Assembly (NCBI GenBank): GCA_030373045.1
Contig: JAUCPW010000029.1
Location: 1 to 64,000 of the forward strand
Reading direction: 5' to 3'
Length of the DNA stretch: 64,000 nt
Source of the DNA: Candidatus Fermentibacter sp.
GTDB lineage: Bacteria; Fermentibacterota; Fermentibacteria; Fermentibacterales; Fermentibacteraceae
Numbering within the stretch: position 1 is the stretch's first letter; every line of letters begins with the position of its first letter. Under the pieces are notes generated by a model. That model saw nothing but the letters and a program-made list of their open reading frames with translations. It was not told the DNA's origin and ran no database searches. This document shows, piece by piece, positions 17,284-26,231 of this stretch. The position numbers and the translations under genes were made by a program.

Positions 17284-20103
17284 CTACCTGCGGCCGGTCA
17301 CGGCCGCGTGGAAGAGCATCTCCTCGCCCCCTGCGTCGAGGCACACGAAGTAGAGCCCAGGCGAGAGGTCGGAGGTGTCCCAGGGCACCTCGCATGCCAG
17401 CCCGCCCGTGCATTCGCCCGAGAAGGAGGAGACGATCTCGCCAGCCACGTTGAAGACATCTATCCCGTACCGGCAGTCGGAGCCGGGTTCGAACCGTATC
17501 GTCGCGTCGCCGTCCCTCACGGGGTTGGGATACACGAAGAAGCTGCCGGAGGTGACGCCCCCGGAGCCGGGCGAGAGCGCGGGGAGGAGGTTCTCCGGCC
17601 AGCAGCCGGCGCCGCTGAAATCCAGCCCGGGGAACCAGCCCTGGATCTGGACGGCGTCGTCCCAGAAGCCTATCCATCCCGATCTGTCGCATGCGACGAC
17701 GCCATACCAGCCGTTCCCGTCGAAGTCGACCGGGAGCGGTGCACCCAGAGGGTCGTCACCAGTCGATCTCGGGAAGCCCGGGAGCACCTCGCCCGAGCCG
17801 CTGCGCAGGAAGAGGCGGCCGTCCCGTGAGAAGTGGGCCACGAAGCCCGATCCGCCGCAGCCCGAGGCGGATTGTGACCATCCCTCGGAGGGATCGCCCT
17901 CGTAGATCTCGGGCCAGTCGAGGAGGAGGGCGCCGGAAGCTTCGTGGATCTCGATCCCCGAGGCGGTCTCTATCCCGATGTCGATCATCCCGTCGGAATC
18001 GGGATCGCAGAGCCACGGCGCACCCATGGGCTCCGATCCGGTCTGCACGGGGAAGCCGGGCTCCATCGCCCCGACGGACGAGAAGCACGAGAGCATGCCG
18101 CCGCACAGCACCGCCACCTCCACCGTGCCGTCCCTGTCCATGTCGCAGACCAGAGGGGGGGAGACCGGTGCACCGCCCGGGGCCTCGACGGGCCAGCCTT
18201 CGAGCGCCTCGCCGCCGGGATCCCAGGCGTAGACCCTCCCGCCTGCGGTGGAAGCTGCGAGAAGCCGGGGAGATCCCCCGTCGGCACAGGCTGCAAGGCC
18301 ATCCGGGTACTCCGAGACGGATACGGGCCAGCCCTCGACGGGATCGCCGTCCGTCCCGAACAGGTGGATCACGTTCTTGTCGGTGGCCACCATCACCAGC
18401 CCGGGCTCCGCCAGAATCGCGCAGCGGACGGGCATGCCCGTCGCCATGACCGGCCAGCCCGGTCTCTCCGTGCCGTCGGGACCCAGGAGATGGACCTCTC
18501 CGTCGTCACCGAGCCAGACCATGTCGTCCGCAGCGCCGGACAGGGGGGCGATGGCGGGCGCCGCCGTCACCCCCAGGGCGACGGCCGTCACGGGTTCCTG
18601 CGGAGCCTCGGGATCCACCCTCCACAGGAGCCCGGTGGTGGATCTGAAGAGAAGGAGGGGCCCGTCGGCAGTGTTCCACCGCCAGGGTCCGCCGGCCAGC
18701 GGACCGGTCTGCACCGGCCATCCATAGGCCATGGCGACGGGGTCGACGGTCACCTGCATCGAGGCGCCGGGCGCCGATCCGACCGAGACGGAGACGCCGG
18801 TGGCGCCGCCCCAGCTCGTTTCGCTCGAAGGAACGGTCGAGGGACCGAAGAAGTCGGAGTAGCCGCCCGAGAAGAAAGGATCGTACTCGCTGCCCATGAT
18901 GCCGAAGACGTCAGGCAGGGAGTAGTCGAAGTCCTGTATGCCGTCGGCCTCCTCGAGGTCGACGCCCTTGTGTTCAGGATCGGTGTTGACCGTGTTCGTG
19001 GGAGTGTTCGCCGACACCACCCCGGCATCCACGTGCCAGACGAGTATCCCGGAGCCGGGGAGGGCGTAGTCCCTCTCGTGCTCGCCGCAGAGACCGTCGC
19101 CGTCGGGATCGCGGAGGCGGTTCTCGACGAGGAGGTATTCGCTGCCGGAGAGATCCACCTTCAGGGCTTCGCCCCCGGGTTCGAGATCCCATGTCCCGCC
19201 TCCGGAAGCGTCGACAACCTGGGTCCATCCGAGCCTCACACTGCACCAGGCGCCGGGCCCGGTGGGCCAGAAGCCGCTGTTCATCCACTGGCCGTAGCCC
19301 ATGATGTCCCAGCCGCCTACCCCGACTCCTCCGGACTGGGTGTCGTACAGGTCGGGGAGACCGAGCTGGTGCATGAACTCGTGCACCATCGTGCCGAGGA
19401 CGCCGAGGCCGTATCCGTCCTGGGTTTCCTGCTCGGGGACGATCAGGCCCTCCTGGACGAAGACTCCGTCGTCCGTGTGGATGCCCTGGTACCCGGAGCC
19501 GCCCTCGGGCAGGTAGAAGGTCAGATCGGCGAGAGTGAGGAAGACCGAGTGGAGGTCGCCCGGGCTGTCGCCCAGGATGTCCGCCTCCTGCCCCGAACCC
19601 GCGTGTACCACCATGACGGACTGGTACTGCGAGAAGTCTATGCCGGGGTCGGCGGCCTCCACGGCGTCGCGCAGGAGGAGGCAGCACCCGGCCGCCCAGG
19701 CCGAATCGGCGCCGTACCATGACATCTGGTGCGGCATGTGGTATGCGCCCTGATCCGGGTACACGTCGCAGGTGAGCTCCAGGTCGCCGTAGGAGACGTC
19801 CAGGAGCCAGGATGCGACGTCGTCCGCAAGGCCCTGGGTGTAGCCGGTGTCGTGCCCGGTGAGGAACTTTCCGTCGCCGGAGGTGAGCGGAGTGAAATCC
19901 TCCACGAAGTCCACCCTGATGACGCAGAGCGACATCTCCGCCGAGGCTGACAACGGCGCCGCGGGCGTGCCGTCGGAGATGGCCGTGCCCGATGACGGCC
20001 TCTCGTTGAGCCAGGGCACGCCGGTTCCTGTCGTGAACGGTACCGCGGCCCTCGCGGGAGCCGCCAGGAGGCCGGCGGCGATGATGGCGCCGGCTGCTCT
20101 CAG
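17284..20103 (-). CDS. Secreted M6-family metallopeptidase with propeller and sorting domain
   Basis: 939 residues. The M6 (immune inhibitor A-like) catalytic domain covers about residues 25-450, with the zinc motif HEFMHQLGLPDLYD near 240 and WDIMGYGQWM after it. From about residue 455 to 850, eight blade-like repeats are marked by GWPV, PGFPV or similar. The last 85 residues (SGSFFVYPNPVRDGDATIRF ... LSPGLYFVCLD) are a type-IX-like C-terminal sorting domain. No ATG, GTG or TTG precedes the signal peptide; the only sensible start is CTG at 20103, overlapping the preceding stop as CTGA and giving LRAAGAIIAAGLLAAPARA. Confidence 0.88.
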   Translation of the reverse strand: MRAAGAIIAAGLLAAPARAAVPFTTGTGVPWLNERPSSGTAISDGTPAAPLSASAEMSLCVIRVDFVEDFTPLTSGDGKFLTGHDTGYTQGLADDVASWLLDVSYGDLELTCDVYPDQGAYHMPHQMSWYGADSAWAAGCCLLLRDAVEAADPGIDFSQYQSVMVVHAGSGQEADILGDSPGDLHSVFLTLADLTFYLPEGGSGYQGIHTDDGVFVQEGLIVPEQETQDGYGLGVLGTMVHEFMHQLGLPDLYDTQSGGVGVGGWDIMGYGQWMNSGFWPTGPGAWCSVRLGWTQVVDASGGGTWDLEPGGEALKVDLSGSEYLLVENRLRDPDGDGLCGEHERDYALPGSGILVWHVDAGVVSANTPTNTVNTDPEHKGVDLEEADGIQDFDYSLPDVFGIMGSEYDPFFSGGYSDFFGPSTVPSSETSWGGATGVSVSVGSAPGASMQVTVDPVAMAYGWPVQTGPLAGGPWRWNTADGPLLLFRSTTGLLWRVDPEAPQEPVTAVALGVTAAPAIAPLSGAADDMVWLGDDGEVHLLGPDGTERPGWPVMATGMPVRCAILAEPGLVMVATDKNVIHLFGTDGDPVEGWPVSVSEYPDGLAACADGGSPRLLAASTAGGRVYAWDPGGEALEGWPVEAPGGAPVSPPLVCDMDRDGTVEVAVLCGGMLSCFSSVGAMEPGFPVQTGSEPMGAPWLCDPDSDGMIDIGIETASGIEIHEASGALLLDWPEIYEGDPSEGWSQSASGCGGSGFVAHFSRDGRLFLRSGSGEVLPGFPRSTGDDPLGAPLPVDFDGNGWYGVVACDRSGWIGFWDDAVQIQGWFPGLDFSGAGCWPENLLPALSPGSGGVTSGSFFVYPNPVRDGDATIRFEPGSDCRYGIDVFNVAGEIVSSFSGECTGGLACEVPWDTSDLSPGLYFVCLDAGGEEMLFHAAVTGRR

Positions 20104-21104
20104 AACTGCACCACCAGAGAGAACTTCTTGTTGTACTTGCCCGAGCCCTCGAGGCTCTCGTCCACGGGCACGAAGGCCATGTCGAACTGGAGGCCGCCAT
20201 ACCTCAGGCCTGCTCCGAAGGTGGCGCCGCTTATGGTCGACTGTCCCTCGGTGTCGTGGGTGTAGCCGGCGCGCAGCCCGAGGAGGTCGTAGTACCAGTA
20301 CTCGGCGCCCGCGCCCCACTTGTTCTCGCGCACCTCGGTGGAGAAGCCGTCGTCCATGTTGACGATGAGCTTGCTGTAGTCCGCCGCGATGCTGAGCTGG
20401 GTGAGCTGGGTGTCGAATGGCTCGTACGCGAGCCCGAGACGGAGGGTCCGGGGCAGCGGGTTGTTCTCCGATTCGCCGGCATAGCTCATGTTGGGGCCGA
20501 TGTTCGACACGCTGGCGCCCAGGGAGGCGTCGCCCGCACTGCCGAGACCGATCTGGTCCATCGGGATCTGGTAGTGGACGCCCAGGTCGACCGCGAAGGA
20601 GGTACCCTTGCCCTCGTCGGTGTAGTAGAGGTGGTCGTAGATGAACTTGGCCCCGATGCCCACCGATGTGCCGGGGGCCACCTCGGTGCCGAAGGCTCCG
20701 GTGGCTGCCACGCCGTAGGAATAGAACGTGCCGATGGGGTCCTCTACGCCCTGCTCGGTCTCGAGCATCTCGCCCATGGACATGAAGGTGATGTTCCCGC
20801 CGACCCCGCCGATCCCTTCCAGGTTCCTCGCGTAGCCGAGATACTCGAAGTACATGTCGTCGGCGAGCTGGGGCAGCCAGTTGGAGTGCTGGAGCGTCAC
20901 CTCCTGGGTCTCGGGGGCGATGAGCGCGAGGCCGGCAGGGTTCCAGTAGCTGGCGGTGGCGTCGTCGGATATGGCAGTGAACGACTCGCCCATCCCGTTG
21001 GCCCTGGCGCCGGGCGTGATGCTGAGCCAGATGACGCTGGCGGTCGTCGCGGATGCTGTCGCGAGCAGGCCGGCCAGAAGAGCCGTGCAAAGAGATCTCG
21101 TCAT
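20100..21104 (-). CDS. PorV/PorQ-family outer-membrane protein
   Basis: 334 residues from ATG 21104, which has a strong SD (GGGAGGGG); the longer frame upstream lacks signal-peptide character. The signal peptide MTRSLCTALLAGLLATASAT is followed by the diagnostic SITPGARANGMGESFTAISD and ASYWNPAGLAL. These are the P-G-A-R-A.GMG and YWNPAGL motifs of the PorV/PorQ (UPF0164-like, FadL-fold) family. In type IX secretion PorV is the shuttle that carries cargo from the translocon to the PorU sortase. Here it lies between a C25 peptidase and an M6 cargo-like protein, which supports that role. The last residue is Phe. Confidence 0.87.
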   Translation of the reverse strand: MTRSLCTALLAGLLATASATTASVIWLSITPGARANGMGESFTAISDDATASYWNPAGLALIAPETQEVTLQHSNWLPQLADDMYFEYLGYARNLEGIGGVGGNITFMSMGEMLETEQGVEDPIGTFYSYGVAATGAFGTEVAPGTSVGIGAKFIYDHLYYTDEGKGTSFAVDLGVHYQIPMDQIGLGSAGDASLGASVSNIGPNMSYAGESENNPLPRTLRLGLAYEPFDTQLTQLSIAADYSKLIVNMDDGFSTEVRENKWGAGAEYWYYDLLGLRAGYTHDTEGQSTISGATFGAGLRYGGLQFDMAFVPVDESLEGSGKYNKKFSLVVQF

Positions 21105-21120
21105 GTCCCCTCCCGAAAGC

Positions 21121-24100
21121 CTATCTGACCAGCGCCAGAATGCCGCATGCCTCGGCGTCGCCGGCTGAGATCCGGAAGATGTAGGACCCGCTGGCCACCG
21201 GGTCCCCATCCCTGTCATTGCAGTCCCACCAGTACTGATTATAGCCGGGCGTGCACCTCAGGTTCCTCTCGGAATGGATGCGCCTGCCCGAGATGGTGTA
21301 GATGTCCAGGTCGACGGGCTCGGACCCGCTCTGGTCCCAGTTGATGGAGACTCCGTCGGTGGCCGGGCAGGGGTAGGCGAACACGCTGCTGAAGCTGGGC
21401 CCGTCGCTTGCGACTACATCGAAATCCATCCCGGCGCTGCTGCGGTTGAGGAGGCCGTCGCTGGCGGCGAGCTCGAGAGAGTGCGCCCCTGCGGGCAGGG
21501 TCCCGAGCAGGACCTCGAGCCCGCCGTCGGTGGCGCTGCCGGGATCGTAGGTGAACGAGCCCGATGCATCCACCGGCGAACCGTCCACATAGAGGACGAG
21601 CTGTCTGCCCGGATTGCCGACAAGGTCGATGCCGGAGGGGTCGGAGAGCCTGGCTTCGACCGCGACCGGGCCTGATACCGTCGGGGTTTCCGTCTCCCTG
21701 AACCCGTCGATCCAGAGTTCGATCAAGGGCCCGGTCGAGTCTGCGGCCGAAGGGTTTCCGTGGATCACGGGATGAGGGAACAGTGCGCAGGCGAACGTCG
21801 CGGACGGCGCCAGGAGGACGGCGGCGATCCTGCCCGCGCTCCCGGTGTCCGCGTCTGCGGGGACGAACATGGGCGCGGAGTACTCGGGGCCGGCCGCGGC
21901 CGATCCGGAGAAGAACCTGGCCCCCATGTCCATGTAGTCGATCGGGAGGCCCTGCCTGAAGGTGTAGTAGGTCTGCCTGCGCGCCGACTCGAAGGCTTCG
22001 ACTAGGACCGGCCCGGTTTCCGGGCACTCGCCGCTGACGGCGGCCGGCTCGCCGGTGCGCAGGGTGTCGGAGTACGGCTGGGGCAGGGCTCCCGGAAGGG
22101 CGGGCGGGGTCGAGCCGTCGCCGAACATCACGTAGACCCTGTTGTTCAGACCCGAGTACCCGGCCGAGAGCTTGGCGGCCAGCAGGCAGGAGGCCATCGA
22201 GGCGCCGTCGCCGGACAGGACGGCCTCGGTGAAGGCGGCAAGAAGCGCCTCGTTGAGCGTTCCGGCGGTGTCGAAGGTGGCGCCGATGCCTGCGATGGCG
22301 CCGCCCAGCGGGGCGGTCGTCACCGACTGGGCCAGGCAGTCCCACGCCGGATCCTGGAACTGGCCCACCCTGCACGAGCCGAAGAAGGCGACGGGCAGGC
22401 GGTCGGAATTCTCGAGCAGACCGACGTCCTCCATGTAGAACAGCCCTTCGTCGGCAAGCTGGTCGAAGCTGCCATGCCCGAGAAAGCTCACCAGAAGGGC
22501 GCCTTCCGACCAGAGCCCGATGAAGTCGGCCCGGGCCTCGGGCTTCTTCCACAGGTCGTCGAACGGGTAGAAGATGAGGTAGTGCTTCACCGGCCTGAAA
22601 GTCGCGGGGAGGCTGTGCTCCAGTATGTATTCCATGCTCTCGGTGTGGTAGGTCTCGTCGTACGAGCTCTTGCTCGAGCGCTCGTCGTCGGCCGCCCCGA
22701 TCACACGGACCTGCCATGTCCCGCCGTACTCCCCCGACCTGTAGGATTGCGACCTGGACGCGATCGCGGCGAATCCGGAACGCTCCGAGGTGCAGATGCG
22801 CGACACTGCGAACTGCGGCAGGTCGGCACCATCGGTCATGGCGTAGATGTCGTCCTGGAAGAAGTCGCCGGGGGAATGCAGCGCGTCGATGAGGCTGATC
22901 CTCGAGCTGATCCTGTTCCTGGGGTCGAAGTGGCCGCTGCCGCAGAGGATGACGTCGACGGGGACCGGGTCCCAGTTGTCGAGGACGTAATCCAGGAAGG
23001 CCACCACGGCGTAGGGGTCCCTGACGCCGCCGTCGAACTCGTCGTAGATCTCCTCGAGCGAAACCGCAGCATTCGAGGCGGCTGGATCGAGGAGGGCCTC
23101 CACGTCGTCGACATATCCTCCGGGGTGGATGTAGAGCCTCTCGGCCCCGCCCTGCCAGGCGAGGAGCCTTCCCGGCTCGGCGTATTCGATCGAGGCGGGG
23201 GTCATCACACCGCCGGGGGGCACGGCCCATATCTCGCGGGAGGTCCATCCCGCCGGGATGTCTATCTCGAAGGACGAACCAGTCCAGCCCTCCAGGAGGG
23301 CGGCCGTCGTGTCGCTCCCGGTAGCGAACAGCATTGCTCCGTCGAGGCTCCCGTCCCAGTCGATCCTGTGGCGCATGCCCGGAGACAGGCGCTCGATGGG
23401 GATCTGGACCTGGCCTGCCCCGTGGAATCCCGCGGATGCGTGGGGGAAGACCTCGAACCAGTCCATGAAGACGTCGTCGGATGACGGGTTGTGCACTACT
23501 CCGAGCGACAGCGTGTTGGGGCCGTCATGCAGGTTGAGGGCCGCGGCTGTGAGCGGGAGTGCGCCCACGCCCGTCCAGGCTGCATCAGCGATGGTGGTCT
23601 GGTTGATCTGCACCACGACGCGGTGATCACCGGGATCGGTCGCATACAGGCTGAGCCTGATCGTCCCGAAGCCGTCGGAGGCGTCGGGGATCGAGAATTC
23701 GTGGTAGAACCACTGGGTGCCCGAACCCAGGGCCGAGTCCCACACCCAGTCGCCGGGGACGAGATCGGGCTTCCGGGCGACGTCCTTCTCGAAGTGGAAC
23801 CTGGCGGGGAGATCGCCTTGAACGGCTGGCGCACCCGATTGTCCGGCGTCGAGGATGTCCATCCGGGCGCCGGGTTCTCCTCCCCATGTGAGCCAGTAGA
23901 CGTTGCGGCCCGAGAACTGGTGCATGAAGTGGGCCGGGAGGCTGTCGCCGTCGGAGGCCCACCACGAGAGCCCACGGGCAAAGAAGTAGATGCTGTCTGC
24001 CTCGTCGAAGGTTCCGTCACCGCCGTCGCTCACGAGGATGGGAACGGCGCGGGGCGAATAGGTGCTGTCCCAGGGCGACGGCCCCATCATCCTGCCCCTG

Positions 24101-24810
24101 CCTGTGAACATGGACAGCGTGGATGAGGAGGAACCGCAGGCCTGGGGGATCATGTCGCCGGTGACGGCGTGGACACCGGCGGTGTCTACACCGATCCTCG
24201 CCCAGGGAAGGCCCATGAACGGGCTCTCCCGGGTCGCGCCCCGGGGCGTCGCCCGCCAGGCCCTGTCGGTGCCGGTGAAGAGCCTCAGGAGATCGCCCTC
24301 TGCTCCGGTGACCGCCGTCGGCCTGGAGGCTGACCCGTGATCCAGGACGATCCGCAGGGAGGACGCCGTCAGGAGCGAGCCTCCCGAGAGGATCACGGGA
24401 TAGAGGGAAACCCTGGCGAGGCTGAACCCCCTGAAGTTCGATATCCCTTCGAGCCCGCCCCAGTCACGGGGAAGCCCGGATGGGTCGGCGACGACGAATT
24501 CATCGCCTCCGCCGGCGGGGATGACCCTGCGGACCGAGCCATCCATCCCGGCTGTTCCGAAAGCCTCGACCCTGAGGACGGGTTCGGAACCCGGAGGTAT
24601 CGGCAGGAAAACGTTCATGCGCGGCAGCAGGATGTCGCAGCCCTCACCGCTGAAGCCGCAGCCGGCGGCCGCCCAGCCCGCGATCTCTCCCGACGGGGAA
24701 TGGACGGGCCTGAGCTCGGGGACCTGCCATATGGCGGCATATGCAGTTCCGGAATGCCGGAATGCCGGCCCCCCGAGAGCGGAGATGGCGGCCAGGAGCA
24801 GAACGGTCAC
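21121..24810 (-). CDS. Gingipain-type C25 peptidase, PorU-like
   Basis: 1229 residues from a GTG at 24810. The N-terminus (MTVLLLAAISALGG) can serve as a signal peptide. The peptidase C25 domain carries the catalytic His in SFLGHGSFDQLADE (about residue 776) and Cys in AFFGSCRVGQF (about 812). Upstream are large beta-rich regions. The C-terminus (VFAYPCPATDGVSINWD ... VASGSYIFRISAGD) is a FlgD/sorting-like beta-sandwich. In type IX secretion the sortase PorU is a C25 member that works with PorV, and PorV is the next gene here (16-nt gap). Whether this one is the sortase or a secreted protease cannot be settled from sequence alone. Confidence 0.85.
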   Translation of the reverse strand: MTVLLLAAISALGGPAFRHSGTAYAAIWQVPELRPVHSPSGEIAGWAAAGCGFSGEGCDILLPRMNVFLPIPPGSEPVLRVEAFGTAGMDGSVRRVIPAGGGDEFVVADPSGLPRDWGGLEGISNFRGFSLARVSLYPVILSGGSLLTASSLRIVLDHGSASRPTAVTGAEGDLLRLFTGTDRAWRATPRGATRESPFMGLPWARIGVDTAGVHAVTGDMIPQACGSSSSTLSMFTGRGRMMGPSPWDSTYSPRAVPILVSDGGDGTFDEADSIYFFARGLSWWASDGDSLPAHFMHQFSGRNVYWLTWGGEPGARMDILDAGQSGAPAVQGDLPARFHFEKDVARKPDLVPGDWVWDSALGSGTQWFYHEFSIPDASDGFGTIRLSLYATDPGDHRVVVQINQTTIADAAWTGVGALPLTAAALNLHDGPNTLSLGVVHNPSSDDVFMDWFEVFPHASAGFHGAGQVQIPIERLSPGMRHRIDWDGSLDGAMLFATGSDTTAALLEGWTGSSFEIDIPAGWTSREIWAVPPGGVMTPASIEYAEPGRLLAWQGGAERLYIHPGGYVDDVEALLDPAASNAAVSLEEIYDEFDGGVRDPYAVVAFLDYVLDNWDPVPVDVILCGSGHFDPRNRISSRISLIDALHSPGDFFQDDIYAMTDGADLPQFAVSRICTSERSGFAAIASRSQSYRSGEYGGTWQVRVIGAADDERSSKSSYDETYHTESMEYILEHSLPATFRPVKHYLIFYPFDDLWKKPEARADFIGLWSEGALLVSFLGHGSFDQLADEGLFYMEDVGLLENSDRLPVAFFGSCRVGQFQDPAWDCLAQSVTTAPLGGAIAGIGATFDTAGTLNEALLAAFTEAVLSGDGASMASCLLAAKLSAGYSGLNNRVYVMFGDGSTPPALPGALPQPYSDTLRTGEPAAVSGECPETGPVLVEAFESARRQTYYTFRQGLPIDYMDMGARFFSGSAAAGPEYSAPMFVPADADTGSAGRIAAVLLAPSATFACALFPHPVIHGNPSAADSTGPLIELWIDGFRETETPTVSGPVAVEARLSDPSGIDLVGNPGRQLVLYVDGSPVDASGSFTYDPGSATDGGLEVLLGTLPAGAHSLELAASDGLLNRSSAGMDFDVVASDGPSFSSVFAYPCPATDGVSINWDQSGSEPVDLDIYTISGRRIHSERNLRCTPGYNQYWWDCNDRDGDPVASGSYIFRISAGDAEACGILALVR

Positions 24811-24814
24811 GGCT

Positions 24815-25348
24815 TCAGAGCTCTGAGAGTTCCAGAATGGGGCCGTCGCCCGGTTCCTCGCCGGAGAGCAGCCTGCCCTCCGGAACGGAATCGGCCTTGA
24901 TCCTGGATTCCTCCATCTCGATCACCCTGCCCTGGGCCTCGAGGAACGAGGACATCTGCGCGAGGATCGCGAGCCTCCTGTCCTGGAGCTCACGGATGGT
25001 CTCGGAGAGGATCTGCACCCTCTCGCGGGCTTCGCTGACGAGATTGGCCGCCTTGACCTCGGCGTCCATGACGATGAGCTCCGCCTCCTTCTCGGCGTCC
25101 TCCCGCGCCCTTGTCGCGCTCTGCTGCTGCGCGACGAGTACCTCGCGCACGGCGCCCTCCATCCGGTCGAAGTCGGCGGCCCTGGCCCTGAGCGCGATGA
25201 GCTCCTTCTCGGAGCCCTCCACGACGGCGGTCAGCTCCGTCCAGGCATCCGCGACCATTTCGAGGAAGGCTTCGACCTCGGCCGTGTCATAGCCGCGGAG
25301 CGCCTTTGCGAACCGCTGTCTCCTGATGTCGAGAGGTGTGAGTCGCAC
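24815..25348 (-). CDS. DivIVA-domain protein
   Basis: 177 residues. The N-terminus RLTPLDIRRQRFAKALRGYD followed by VEAFLEMVADAW is the DivIVA membrane-binding motif (the L/I-P..I....F...RGYD pattern). The rest, about residues 35-150, is a heptad-rich coiled coil (LRARAADFDRMEGAV, ARERVQILSETIRELQDRR). DivIVA-type proteins mark curved or polar membrane. The GTG start has a very strong SD (AGGGAGGGGAGG). Only 4 nt separate its stop from the C25 start, so cell-pole or division control and protein secretion may be coexpressed. Confidence 0.88.
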   Translation of the reverse strand: MRLTPLDIRRQRFAKALRGYDTAEVEAFLEMVADAWTELTAVVEGSEKELIALRARAADFDRMEGAVREVLVAQQQSATRAREDAEKEAELIVMDAEVKAANLVSEARERVQILSETIRELQDRRLAILAQMSSFLEAQGRVIEMEESRIKADSVPEGRLLSGEEPGDGPILELSEL

Positions 25349-25428
25349 GATGGAGCCTCCCCTCCCTCCGGGCGGGGCCCGGAGGAGTGCCGCGTCATCA
25401 TCTGCCTTTCTGAAGATACAGAAGGGCC

Positions 25429-26145
25429 TTACCGCGTCAATCCGGACCTCTCGCCGAAGAGCGCCCTCCCCAGGCGCAGTGTCGTAGCGCCCTCCAGCAC
25501 GGCTTCGTACCAGTCTCCGCTCATGCCCATGCTCAGTTCGGGCAGATCGAGGCCCGTGGAGACGGCAACCCTGTCCCGCGTCTCGCGGAGCAGGGCGAAA
25601 GAGCGCCGGGATGCGGCGGCGCCACCCTCCAGGGGTCCGACCGTAAGGAACCCGCCCGGCGGCAGATCGAGCGACACGGCCCTGTCCACCATGCGGCTGA
25701 GCAGATCGCAGTCGGGTGGGAATCCGTGCTTCCCCTCCCCCGGTGCGGTGTAGACCTCCAGGAGGATTCCGGGCCCCTCCTCCCCACAGCCGCGGCTGCG
25801 CGCCGCCACGGCCTCCAGCACGGCCTCCCTGTCGATGGAGTCGATGAAATGGAAGTCCCTGCAGGCCTGTCTGGCCTCGCTCCTGTGGAGGGGACCGATG
25901 AGATGGAACTCGGCGGCATCGCGCCCCAGCGCGGCGATCTTCCTGCCGCCTTCGCTGACCCTGTTCTCGCCTATCAGCGTGATCCCGGCTGCGATGGCCG
26001 CGGATACGATCGGGACGGGATGAGTCTTGGTCACCGCCATGATCCTCACCGGGCCCTCCCGCCCGGCTTCGGCGAGCGCCCTGCCGATCCCGTCGGAGAT
26101 CCTGCCGAGCGCCTGGGCTATCCCCGCGGAGAGTTCGGTATCCAT
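25429..26145 (-). CDS. yggS: YggS-family pyridoxal-phosphate homeostasis protein
   Basis: 238 residues from ATG 26145 (a 14-residue longer frame lacks an SD). It has the single-domain alanine-racemase-like barrel: the PLP lysine in IMAVTKTHP, then LIGENRV, FHLIGPLHR in place of the usual HFIGHLQ.NK, SIDREAVLEAV, and SMGMSGDWYEAV near the end. The family controls free PLP and amino-acid balance and has no fixed enzymatic role. It follows comM with an 86-nt gap and precedes divIVA by 80 nt; a YggS-DivIVA pairing is common in bacteria. Confidence 0.92.
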   Translation of the reverse strand: MDTELSAGIAQALGRISDGIGRALAEAGREGPVRIMAVTKTHPVPIVSAAIAAGITLIGENRVSEGGRKIAALGRDAAEFHLIGPLHRSEARQACRDFHFIDSIDREAVLEAVAARSRGCGEEGPGILLEVYTAPGEGKHGFPPDCDLLSRMVDRAVSLDLPPGGFLTVGPLEGGAAASRRSFALLRETRDRVAVSTGLDLPELSMGMSGDWYEAVLEGATTLRLGRALFGERSGLTR

Positions 26146-26231
26146 GTCCCTATCATACCTTCCCGGGGATACGGGGCGTCGCGGCAATGAAGCCTCCAGC
26201 CTGGAAGCGGACTGCCGGCCGGAGCGGGCAG

